From: Smittium mucronatum
Lineage: Eukaryota; Kickxellomycota; Harpellomycetes; Harpellales; Legeriomycetaceae
Length of the DNA stretch: 64,000 bases
Direction of reading: 5' to 3'
Assembly (NCBI GenBank): GCA_001953115.1
Contig: LSSL01004134.1
Span: forward strand, 34,054 to 98,053
Part shown: piece by piece, positions 54,116 to 64,000 of the stretch
How the letters are laid out: the number at the start of each line of letters is the position of its first letter
Position numbering within the stretch: position 1 is the stretch's first letter
Notes under the pieces: model-generated
Told to the model about the DNA's origin: nothing
Seen by the model: only the letters and a program-made list of their open reading frames with translations
Databases searched by the model: none
Translations under genes and position numbers: made by a program

Positions 54116-54865
54116 TAGTCGTTCAAGTCAGTATTTAGTCATGGGAATCGTTATTCAAGTTCGCATTCAGCAATCGGAAATCGTTATTCAATTAAATATT
54201 TGGTCATCGGGATCGTTATTCAAGTTCGCATTTAGTAATAGGAAATCGTTATTCAAGTAGTTATTCGGTCATCGTAATCGTTATTCGAGTACAAATTCAA
54301 TAATAGGAAATCGTTATTCAAGTTTGTATTTGGTAATCAGAAAACGTTATTCAAGTCAGTATTAGGCCATCAAAATTGTTATTCAAGTTCGCATTTAGTA
54401 ATATGAAATCGTTATTAAAGTTCACATCCAGTAATCGGAAATCGTTATTTAAGTCAATTTTCGGTCATCAGGATCGTTATTAAAGTCGCATTTAGTAATA
54501 TGAAATCGTTATTCAAGTCGGTATTCGATAATTGTAATCGTTTTTCAAGTTTTTATCCAGTAATTGGAAATCGTTATTCAATTAAATATTAGTTCATCAG
54601 AATGGCTATTCAAGTTAGCATTTAATAATAGGAAATCGTTATTCAAGTAGGTATTCGGTCATCGTAATAGTTATTCAAGTACACATTCAATAATAGGAAA
54701 TCGTTATTCAAATTTTTATTCGGTCATCATAAAAGTTATTCAAGTCTGTATTGGGTCATCAGAATAGTTATTAAAGTTAGCATTTAGTAATAGGAAATCG
54801 TTATTCAAGTCAGTATTAGTTCATCGGTAATCGTTATTCAAGATTGTATTCTGTCATCTTAAATC
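54116..54865. repeat. Minisatellite of ~32-33-bp units, about 23 copies
   Basis: Tandem, degenerate units each contain the core aatcgttattcaagt followed by a variable half. Two kinds of variable half largely alternate, one ending gtcatcg and one ending agtaatagga, so the higher-order period is about 65 bp. The array lies inside the 8.9-kb element between the two transposase relics. Confidence 0.9.
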
Positions 54866-56039
54866 TTAATTGGGATACTGCAAGATTCAGGAACCTATTT
54901 TTATTATTAATTATATTAGAGTAAAAAATATCTAGCCCCCCCCCCTCATCACCACTACCACCAAAATTTCAATAAAGAAATATTTTATTATTTTTATAAA
55001 ATCCTTCATCGAAATTATTCGCTATTCATTCATTATCTCTGGTTATAACTTTAAACTATTAGAAAAAAATCAAAATTAAAAACATGTTTTTGATTTGATT
55101 TGATGATTTACTTTCATTTGTTTCTTAAAGCCAATGATTTCAAAACATTTACATATAAATGATTTAAATCTATTCTGAGCCAACTATAATGTTGAATAAA
55201 ATTTATTTACCGAATTAAATACAATTTTTTTGGTTATATACTCAAAGTTAAAAAAAATTTTCACATTATGTATTAGTATCGAAATATCTGCATTTAATAT
55301 AGTGTATTACCGGATTATCTTAGGATACCCTTCTCAAAAAGGCGCGATATTTGTCGTGGGGGAGCCCTTTTTTTGAGAATGCAGGTTTTCAAGTTCCCTA
55401 TTAACATACTATTGCGGTTACAATGCAGATAACTTGGATATTGATTTCTGAGGCATTTTTCGAGCTATTTGCGTTTAAAGTATCCATGGATTATATTGGA
55501 AAATGAAAAAAATTATTTATTGTATTTTATTGGATAAAATTTAGTAATTTTATCATTAAAAAGAATCAAAAAAATCCAATAAAAAATGAATTTATTCCTA
55601 TTTAAGTCATTTTTTTTAATTCATTCTTTTAAAATTAATTAAGAAATCAGACCACAGTTATTATTAAAAATAACGTCTCACTTTTTTAAAAATCTCCCAT
55701 ATACAAAATATCTTGACCATATACAATATTGCTTAGCAATATATAAAATTCATGCTCATATAAAATTTCACGTTTTATCTAATAAAGTGTCTCAATGATT
55801 TCTAAATCATATACAAATAAATTAAAACTTTTGTATGTGGTTATTATGTTTTTCAAAATCTTATAAATTTTGGTAAATTCCAAAGTCTTATTAAAATTAT
55901 GAAAGATAATTTTATATTGAATAAACTGAATCTAAAAACTATTTTTGGAAGTATAAATAATATGAAGATAAATTGGAAAGTGGTTTATGATTCAGGATTT
56001 TTAGAACACGTGAAATCCTAAATATGCGGGTCATAATGA

Positions 56040-57180
56040 CCAGAAGAATTTTGAAAAGCTGCAATCGAACTTTATAATATTGCAGAAATAAATCAAAAAA
56101 CGGATGTACTGCAGTTTCGAGATGTGACGAGTTTAAAAAAAATTGCTCGATATATTATTTTGCTAATGAAATCTCCGAAAATTGTTGTGGAATGGAGTTA
56201 CCAGTAAATGAGAAAGGTATTATTTTGGAATTGCATCAAAATGGCTCTACCAGGCCATTGTTTATCCAAAAAAATTTTGAAGCTAGAATTCCCCGAAATA
56301 GCACCAAAGAGAATATTTAACATACTTTCAAACCACTGGAAGGCTGAAAATTAAAATTAAAACAGTAATATAACAACAGAAGAGCTTGAATTGTTTCTAA
56401 AAATGCAAAATAAAAAAGTAAATAAACAGTTTATTGGAAGCTACTATATTAAAAATGGTAATTTTAACTTTTTAAAAGCTTGAATTCATATGATATTTAA
56501 ATTATTATTATTTTTGATGATATTAAAATTCTCATAACTACAAATTCGCTCATAAAAATTGCGTAAAGCTCTGAAAATTTTCTCATGGATGCGACCTGTA
56601 AGTTGTTGGATATAGGATCTCCTGTCATAATAGTTAAAATTACAGACATAAATAGAACATACAACTTGTAGAAATATCAATAGTACAAAACGAAGATACA
56701 AATGGATATCTATGGACTCTAAATGAAATAAAAAGAATAGCAAATACAGTGGAATTAGATTTTAAGCCGAATTACTTTGTCTCAGACTCTGCCCCGCAGA
56801 TAACAAAATCTGTTTTGAAATTCAATCCAGAAAGTGTGAGAGTTAACTGCTGGGCAAAAGTTTTCAGAAATATTCGAAAATTGTGAGTTTAGCCCCCGAA
56901 GACTTCAAGAAGAAGTTTTTACACGATATTGACATTTTTCAATTTTCAAATTGCAAAAAAAAAAAAAAATGTATATATAGCTTACTTATCAAATGGTCGG
57001 GGTTCACAGAATAGATATTATATTAGGAAAATTTGATGAAATTTTTATCATAAAAAAATCTGAATGGTACAAGGGTGTGCATCTTTTAGGCCATATTACT
57101 AATAATTACCTTGAAATATTTAATCGAACTATAAAAAGTAGATATTGAATTGGAAAACCTTCAGTATAATTTTTTTTGAC
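56040..57180 (+). pseudogene. MULE-type (Mutator-like) transposase relic
   Basis: Frameshifted plus-strand blocks occur in the order of a MULE transposase. Around 56100-56310 is a Cys-containing segment (GCTAVSRCDEFKKNCS, then a Cys-Cys pair) resembling the N-terminal zinc-binding part. Around 56690-56890 one frame reads NGYLWTLNEIKRIA, FVSDSAPQITKSV and NCWAKVFRNIRK, matching the MULE catalytic region 'DG--A---A----FP------C--HV-RN'. The usual His after CWA is Lys here. Around 57095-57150 is HITNNYLEIFNRTIKSRY, matching the 'TNN--E--N--IK' block downstream of the third acidic residue. Multiple stops and shifts make it non-functional. It lies inside the long inverted repeats, as expected for the enzyme of a Mutator-like element. 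Confidence 0.7.
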
Positions 57181-59227
57181 ACTACAAGATGGATATAATC
57201 GAATTTTTTAGTTCAAATATCAAAATAAAATTTTAAAATCCAGTGTATAACAAATATAAATTCAAATTACCGAATATTTATATCATTTTTATGAAATCCG
57301 GAGTGAAAATGTTACATTAATAATGGTTTTATATGATGATGAGTTAGACATAGGTTTTTATAGGTCTGCTCTGAAAAATAATTGAATTTCATATATAACT
57401 CCTGGAGAGAATTTTTTGACCTTCAAAATTGCATATCAATAATAGCTTGAAAATAAAATTTATCTTCTTAGAGATATTTTTTGTGTAACTTTTATTCTTT
57501 TCTTGAGTTGAGAAAATGCAATCATGTATTTCATTACTTAGATATAATTAGTAAATTTTTTTTGATAAACATGAAATTGAAAATTAAATTGCAGCAAAGA
57601 GGGAAAGCAAAAAATATACTTAAGAACAACTCTTTATTTAAATAAAAGATCGGATTAATTTACTATATTTAATTTAAATTAACAATTTTCAAAATATTTA
57701 AGAATAAAATAAAAATCGAAAACATTAGTACAGATACATTATTTGATATCTATATTTTTTACAAATAAAATCATAAAATAAAAGTGTTAGTAATGGTTAG
57801 AAATTTTTTTATATGTTTAAATACTTACGTTTAGCTGAAGTTTACAATTAAATATGTATATTAATTCCGTGAAATTATCTCTATATAACTAACACAGTTA
57901 TATATCTATAATAATAATAAAAATAAGCCCCCAATATAATAATATTTTGCAAAAAATGCCAAGGATAATATTTAATAGGTTTTAAATTTAAATAAACCGT
58001 ATTTATTTGATTTGTGTTTATCTATATCACTTGCTCTTTATCGGTACTGAAAATCACCTTTTAAAACGTTGATTTCACGATTTGTAGCTTGGTGTTTGAA
58101 AGATAACTTAGTTTAGATTATTTTAATTGAAACTTGCCGCTTTTTGAATATTTTTAGATTTTAAAATACCCTTCTTCTGAATACTTGATGTGGAAAACAT
58201 TTTTTTATTAAAAGTTGATGAATTTAGAGAATAAGCTTAGTTTTAAAATTTTTGTTTTATTTCCCGCAAAAGGCTATGTGTGTTTATTGAAAAAAAATAG
58301 CTCCTTATCAATTTTTTGTGTAAATTCAATAATAAAAATATAAGAAAGATTTAACTTATTTGTATATTATTTAGCAATTATTGAAAACACTGGTTGGATA
58401 AAAAGTAAAAATTGTATAATAGTACGAATTTTTTATACAGCCAAGCAGTTTTTTATATTTTTTAGATATTTCGTATATGGATATTTCAAACCAAAATGAA
58501 ATATCATTATTATAAATCGTCTTAGTTATTAATTTTGCTTTTATTACAAATGCTATTTTTTTACCAAAATAGGCCAAATTCACCAAAATAATTGGATTTT
58601 TCTAAAATATAGAAGAATATTTTAAAATAAAAATATCGTTATTGTAGATATTGAAAAAGGTTTTTTGTTTTTTTTGTTTTGCGGCATATATTAAAGCTTA
58701 TTATCCTTATTATTCATGTAATTTTAATCTAACCACTTTTGATTATATCTTCTTCCGTTTTGATAGCTTTGATAATAAAAAAGTGAATTATAATTATGGT
58801 AGAGTACCATTCAAAAAGGACAAATACTGGCTTTAAATTTTTTTTCCTACTCTTTAAAACCACGGAAATAGGGTTTTTATTGAAATCAAGTAGCCAATAG
58901 TGAAAAAAACGAATTATATAGTATTTTTAATTACGATATTAGAAAAATTATCCTTATCGCTTTTTAATGTTATTTAAAGATAATTTTATATTATACTACA
59001 GAAAAAATTGAGAATATAAACAGATTTTAATTTTTATCACATAAAATTAGAGGTGATTTGGTTATTTTTTCCTTAAAGGTTTTAAACTAACTATAATATT
59101 TGATGTTACATATGAGTTTTTTTTTCTCTCGAATATAAATTTATTTTGATAAATTCGGTATATTTTGTTAAAAAGATAGCATTCGGATTAAACGAAAAAT
59201 GTATAACTAAGCGAGTTATAATATCAA

Positions 59228-59462
59228 AATTTCATTTTTATTGAACAAATCGCCTTATTTTGATAAATGTGTGTTTATTTCAATTAAATAGTTTTGTTGA
59301 TATAAGCCAAAATTTACTAATATAACACGATTGGATCAAAATATATCAAATTTGCTTTTTTTATAAGTAATTATCCTCTTATCCAATACGCAATAAGATA
59401 TTTTAGCTAATTAATATTGGTTAACTCATAATAATAAAATTGTTTCTATTTTTCAAAAACCC
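59228..59462 (-). repeat. Right terminal inverted repeat of the 8.9-kb element
   Basis: Inverted partner of 50536-50770. Confidence 0.8.
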
Positions 59463-59949
59463 GTTTTGTAGAAATGGATCTAGGTGTTGTGCTTTTAATC
59501 TAGTAAGTATATATTTAATCATATTAAATAGGAATTTTGAAAATTTTCTCAGAGGATGCACTTGGAGTTTATTGGGTAAAATTATATTGAATAAATAAAG
59601 AATTAATGGTTAAAAAGATGTTTAAAATTAAAAAATTGCGAATATTAAACGCGCATTAATTGAAGGATACCTATAACTTTATAAATATGGATGTTTTTCG
59701 ATATTAAGTGATCTTTTGCTGGCTTCAAACCAGTATAATTTTAATTTTAATTTTATTTCATATTTTTAATTGTTTGATGAGGTTGTTTTTTTGGAAATGA
59801 TTTTACATAATAATTTATTAATGCTGAAAATCGCTCGTTTAATAATTTTTTTTGTATTAAAATTAAAGGATATGCTCTCTCTTCTACAGAAATGAATTTA
59901 TTTATAATCTTCCAATAGAAATCAAACAAAGTTTTACAACAACAGGATA

Positions 59950-61060
59950 TATAAAATTGATATGGATACTATTAAAAATGGCTCCCAAATGATCCAAAGT
60001 ACCAATTGGTTCAAGGTGGAAGTCGTAAAAACAAAGCAGCTGGATATATCGAAAATGAATCAGCTGAGGAAAAAAAATAATAGAGAATAAGCTTACCTAT
60101 AAAAATAGTGGAGATGGTGTCCTGATATGGACCAAAGCAAAGAAAAACTAAATGTATGGTAGATACCCTATTCAAGCTAGAATTTATCCCTAAGGAATAC
60201 AAAAAAGGTATGGAAAATATTTCTGAATGAATTCTTGTTCAAATTAAAAGTTTATTTATTTTTCAAAGTTGATTACAGAATGAAAATTTCATTCTTAAAA
60301 TTTAAAAAACCAGAAGATAAAAAAGATGCAGAAAAATCAAAAAGATTAAAAATTCATTATAAAAACAAAAAAAAAAAAACAAAACTACAAAACGCAACTA
60401 AATATATTTATAAATACAAATACATAATATAGCGAAATATAACTAACTGAGTATATGATATTTAGCTCAAAATAATTACTAATCACTTGAATTTTTTTTA
60501 TGAAATAGTCTATATATCTTAAATAAACCATGCATATTTCATTCATTCCCGCCAAATTTTTTTGAAATATAATTTAAAATGAAAGAGAAAAGGGAATATC
60601 AAACTTCCTCGATATAATGGATATAACATTTTTCTCATTTTGGAATGTGGCTCCGAAAAAATTTACGTATTTTAATAAGACAGACCACTGGAAAAGCGAG
60701 AGCCCAGAAATTAAAAAAATGAAAATATAATTATAAGATTTACCGTATCAAATCCATGAAAACATAAAATAGGTATTTTTCTGAAAAAAATAAAAAGGCA
60801 TCAATAAAAATAAGAAGTATTTTTAACTCCAGAATACAGAAAAATTGATCCTATAAACATTGTGAAATAATAAATAGATGCTTATAAGATCGAAAAGTAT
60901 GTAATTCTAAATATCCAAAACGAAGATAAAGCGTAAATTTTTGAGACGCTTATACAGATGGATATTGATTCGGGAATTATTAAAAAATTATTTTTGGAAG
61001 TCTATTATCTATACCAGATAGACTGGAATAGATCCTCGCTTTGAAAATTATGCTGTGAAT
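59950..61060 (+). pseudogene. Second MULE-like transposase relic
   Basis: Just outside the right inverted repeat, plus-strand frames give PKYQLVQGGSRKNKAAGYI followed by a charged stretch at about 59995-60070. This looks like the FLYWCH/MULE N-terminal region 'LV--G-RY-KNK'. At about 60900-60960 a frame gives YVILNIQNEDKA, which resembles SIVQNEDTNGYLW-like sequence in the relic at 56 kb, so the two appear to be diverged copies of related genes. Stops and frameshifts are frequent and the boundaries are uncertain. Confidence 0.4.
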
Positions 61061-61119
61061 TATAAGATGAGGCAACGCTAAGCGAATCATTTCTGAAACC
61101 CTCATAACTCTCACCCAAA

Positions 61120-61510
61120 AAAGAGCTTAGGGTGTATATTACTTCATTAAACCGAATATCCGCACTTCTCCTATTGCTTCATGTAATTAAAACACTAAGT
61201 TTTTTTACAACCCCCACGGTGGGAATAACATGCAAGAGCCTTTCCGGGGTTTTGGGAACGGAACTTAAGAACGCCCCCAAAAAAATGTACAAGATCCTAC
61301 ATTACTGGCTCTCCTTCCAATTTGAACGATGGGTATAAGTAGTTGTCTAGATTCGGTGCTTCCGTAGAGATTAATACCGATGTAATTCTACCTTAATATT
61401 TAGCCACATCTATCCAGGCGTCAACCTCTGGTGCAAATAAATAAGGATATAAACCATGATTGATCAGCTCATGGTTGCGCATAATCATGCCCATAGCACT
61501 ATCTAAGATT
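61120..61510 (-). other. GC-richer island, unidentified (possible transposon gene fragment)
   Basis: A 390-bp stretch with clearly higher GC than its flanks. On the minus strand one frame is open for about 37 codons (61508-61395, including NHELINHGLYPYLFAPEVD). After a single TAA the same frame continues for about 30 codons, giving a protein-like composition. The plus strand has a 68-codon open stretch (61132-61338). I recognise no family. It lies directly after the second MULE-like relic and may be a captured or retroelement-derived fragment. Confidence 0.4.
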
Positions 61511-63575
61511 TTCCAAAAATAAACTAAAAAACCAATTAATAAAAATGAACGACGGGTAATTATACCAATATACCTAGAATACCAAAATGAATAACTAAAA
61601 AACCAACTAGATTAAAAACTGGTAAAAATAACAACGAAAAATGAAAAAATTATTTCTATCGAAAACTAAAAAAGAAACTTACTATACTAACTAAACTTTA
61701 AACCGACTAAAAGTAATTTCAAGATATTTTAATACTTTCAGACCATGAATAGTGTGTAGCTTCACTTAAGAAGAAACTGCGCGTCTTATTAATTTAATAT
61801 AAAATCGAAAGCGAGGATTTTCATTAAGATTTTGGAGTAAATGAATTATTTTTTATTATATTAAGACGTTTTTATATTGTAAAATCTTCACAAAACATTC
61901 AAAGCGCTTTTTACCCTCAGACAAATAAAAATAACATTGTTAATAACTAAAGTTATTGAAATTCGTTATTTATTTATTTTCCCTTCATATATTACTTGAA
62001 AAATGGATCCAGATATTCTTTTTATTGTTAGAATGTACAACATTCGATAATCGGTAAATTTAGAAAATATAAATTCTATAGTTTATTAGAACGTGTATTT
62101 TAACTTTATTTAAATATGATGGTTATAAATATGCTTAATTTTACTGAATTCCCGCCCAATAAACGTACTGAATAAATTTATTAAAAAAAATAATTAATTG
62201 TTATTATAAGTTTAATCATATGATAATTTATATCCATTCACAATATTTTTTCTAAAAAAAATAAAAATTTCGGTGACCTTTCTATTATAATCAACTTTTT
62301 TTACTTAATTAAGCTCAAAATAGTTGTATTAGAAGTTTCATTAGCATAGAAATTCTCAACAGCTAAAAAAACTAAATATAAATTAGAGCATCATCAAGGG
62401 GTACAGAAAATGAAAAAATGCTCAATATTTTATTTTTTCTTATATTTATCTCACCCTTTGATTAAAAAATAGGATATGTATCTAAATTAACCAAACCCAT
62501 TGATAGTCTGGGGTTTGATTTTTGGAAAACAGAATTTTCTGAGTTATTTCATTTGATATTCTCAAAGTAATTAGCCTTTTTTTCTCATTATTTTTTGAAG
62601 AGAGTGATAATAAATTATTTGGAGAGTAAAGAAAAAGAATTAATAAAAAATGGTTGAATACTTTTTTATATTTAAATATATTATAATATTTTTATTAAGA
62701 GTAAATTTATAATTCTTAAGATTAGTAAAAAATCGAAATTTTTATCTGGATAAAGGGATAATTTATTTATATAGAATAATTTATTTATCAGGTTAAAATT
62801 TTTATAAAAAAATATACTAAAATCAATTAGAAGCCATTGGTAACATCATATCATTGCTTTATAGAGTCTCACACTCCACTCAATATGTTTTTTCTTGAGT
62901 TTATATTTAAATCTTAACTTAAATTATCCTTTGATCCCGAATTATTTTTCGATTATTTTCAGCATTAATTATTTGAGGGTTTTTTTCCGTTGTAATCCGC
63001 CGCCCCCCCCTCCAAATAATTAATATCATTAATCCTATTGATTTAATAAAACTTAATTTAATCTGTTCTCAAAATCGATTAAAGTGTGCGTAAATTAGTT
63101 AAAGAATCTGGAGTATATAATTTATTGTTAAATACCAGAAATAGTCTCTATATTATCCTCTCATTTATTTAAAAAGAAAATTAATTATCTCTTAAAATCA
63201 ACCCACCATAATTAATTCTCACCAATTCGATTTATTTTTGCTACTAGAAGGTTTAAATATAAAAATGCAATTAAAGATGAAAATTTCCAAATTTTGATAT
63301 CTACTGTGGTCCATTTCAGCACCTAATCTTTTTGGGATTACTGCTTTAAAATTTTTAAAGCTCTAAAAATCATTTGTCTCCACTATAATCCATTTATCTT
63401 ATCTAAAATAATCATGAATTATGTAATATTTTGTATTTTTTTAAATAAAATTTACATATATTGTTTCTATTTTTAGTTTTACAGAAATCTAATCAGTTAA
63501 GCTTCAAGATATACGAATAATAAACGCATATCTGCTATTTAAATTTGTACAAAATATCTATTGTGATAATTTTAA
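61511..63575. other. AT-rich DNA, no gene recognised
   Basis: Highly AT-rich with stops in all frames. A C8 run occurs at 63003-63010. No coding region, RNA gene or inverted repeat was recognised. Confidence 0.45.
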
Positions 63576-64000
63576 AATCTTTTTTTTTTTTGTATCACGG
63601 AATTTTATTGTAAGATAACGTCATTAAAAACTATACTAAAAAAATTTGAAAAAAAGAAAAAGACGTATAGAAAAGACTATTATCCTAACTACAATAAGCT
63701 CCTCTGCTGGACTACCAGCTGCGTACCTACGGGAAAAGGGTTCAATCTACCGACCGAAAGACCCCCCCTGGCATTGCTTCAAGTAGGCTGGATGACTGAG
63801 GTTACGTGCAGTCATGAATTAAGCTCTTTTTCAATGAACAACAGTTCATTGAAGCTATTGAGCTCCTATTCAGAGCTTACTTCTAACAGGATTAATAAAA
63901 TTAGGCTCCTACCCAAACGTGGGTTTGATCGACATGGCTTTCCTACAAATAGCTGTTAGACGCTGAGATCCGTCTGACTGTCAAACGCTGGACTTGTGCA
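63576..64000 (+). repeat. GC-richer dispersed repeat, copy B, truncated by window end
   Basis: Plus-strand counterpart of 17358-17780 (minus). The match extends from an AT-rich leader with poly-T and gtaagataac, through the poly-purine gaaaaaaagaaaaag, into the GC-rich body, where ttatcctaactacaataagc, accccccctgg and ggctttcctacaaatagctg are shared. Potential RNA stems: a perfect 10-bp hairpin at 63830-63853 (loop aaca) and an 8-bp stem at 63955-63978 with an 8-nt loop. A plus-strand frame is open through 63959, but the corresponding frame in copy A is broken. Confidence 0.75.

Larger units (their letters stand above)
50536..59462. mobile_element. 8.9-kb DNA element with ~235-bp terminal inverted repeats
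   Basis: Positions 50536-50770 match the reverse complement of 59228-59462 over about 235 bp, at roughly nine bases in ten by eye. Shared blocks include caaatagaaacaatttt, aatatcttattgcgtattgg, taattacttataaaa and aaataaggcgattt. The interior carries, from left to right: two short unrecognised open stretches directly after the left repeat (50765-50971 and 50973-51170), a DDE-type transposase relic (51183-52773), an AT-rich segment, a 33-bp-unit minisatellite (54116-54865), a MULE-type transposase relic (56040-57180) and AT-rich DNA to the right repeat. Long inverted repeats plus a MULE domain fit a Mutator-like element. The second transposase suggests nesting or a composite. Target duplications were not resolved. 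Confidence 0.75.

Noticed and set aside
54116..54865. Array considered as a CRISPR-like repeat.
   Set aside because: Units are directly tandem with degenerate variable halves and no unique spacers, in a eukaryotic context; it is a minisatellite.
63576..64000. GC-rich repeat considered as an rRNA fragment because of its composition and hairpins.
   Set aside because: No universally conserved rRNA block from memory of fungal 18S, 25S or 5S could be matched.

Overview
The window looks like a fragment of a very AT-rich fungal nuclear genome. Evidence for a fungus: short GT-AG introns (about 60-170 bp, one with a perfect TACTAAC branch site), a secreted Ser/Thr-rich, apparently GPI-anchored protein with three chitin-binding-like cysteine modules, and a CSL-family (CBF1/Su(H)/Lag-1) transcription factor with the long N-terminus typical of fungal members. 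The combination of extreme AT content, small introns, LINE and Mutator-type relics and a CSL gene would suit an early-diverging zygomycete-grade lineage such as Harpellales. That placement is inference; no rRNA is present to confirm it.

Layout. (1) 1-222 holds the C-terminus of mitochondrial ribosomal protein mS35. (2) 5.0-13.7 kb is a compact gene island: a GPI-anchored wall protein (+), SYF2 splicing factor (+, 5 exons), NUF2 kinetochore subunit (-, 3 exons), HAT1 histone acetyltransferase (+, 8 exons) and clathrin light chain (-, 2 exons). SYF2/NUF2 and HAT1/CLC are convergent pairs; NUF2/HAT1 share a 440-bp divergent promoter interval. All exon joins were worked out by hand from splice sites and reading frame. 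(3) 13.7-39.2 kb is a gene desert of extremely AT-rich DNA with microsatellites, a GC-richer structured repeat (17.1-17.8 kb), a decayed non-LTR retrotransposon (32.3-36.8 kb, minus) and a 1.2-kb element with about 240-bp terminal inverted repeats (37.5-38.65 kb). (4) 39.2-42.7 kb is an intronless 1172-codon CSL transcription factor gene (-). (5) 42.7-64 kb is again gene-free. It contains a roughly 740-bp inverted-repeat element (45.1-45.85 kb), an 8.9-kb element bounded by about 235-bp inverted repeats (50.5-59.5 kb), a further Mutator-like relic (60-61 kb), an unidentified GC-rich island (61.1-61.5 kb), and a second, inverted copy of the 17-kb repeat running off the right end.

The most unusual structure is the 8.9-kb element. 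Its inverted termini are related to those of the 1.2-kb element near the CSL gene, and it encloses relics of two different transposases (a MULE-type one and an intron-containing HGK-motif DDE-type one) together with a 33-bp-unit minisatellite. The host genes are ordinary housekeeping functions (mitochondrial translation, wall, splicing, kinetochore, chromatin, vesicle coat) and form no pathway. Notable oddities among them are a roughly 350-residue AT-hook-bearing extension on SYF2 and a cysteine-rich insert in the CSL C-terminal domain.
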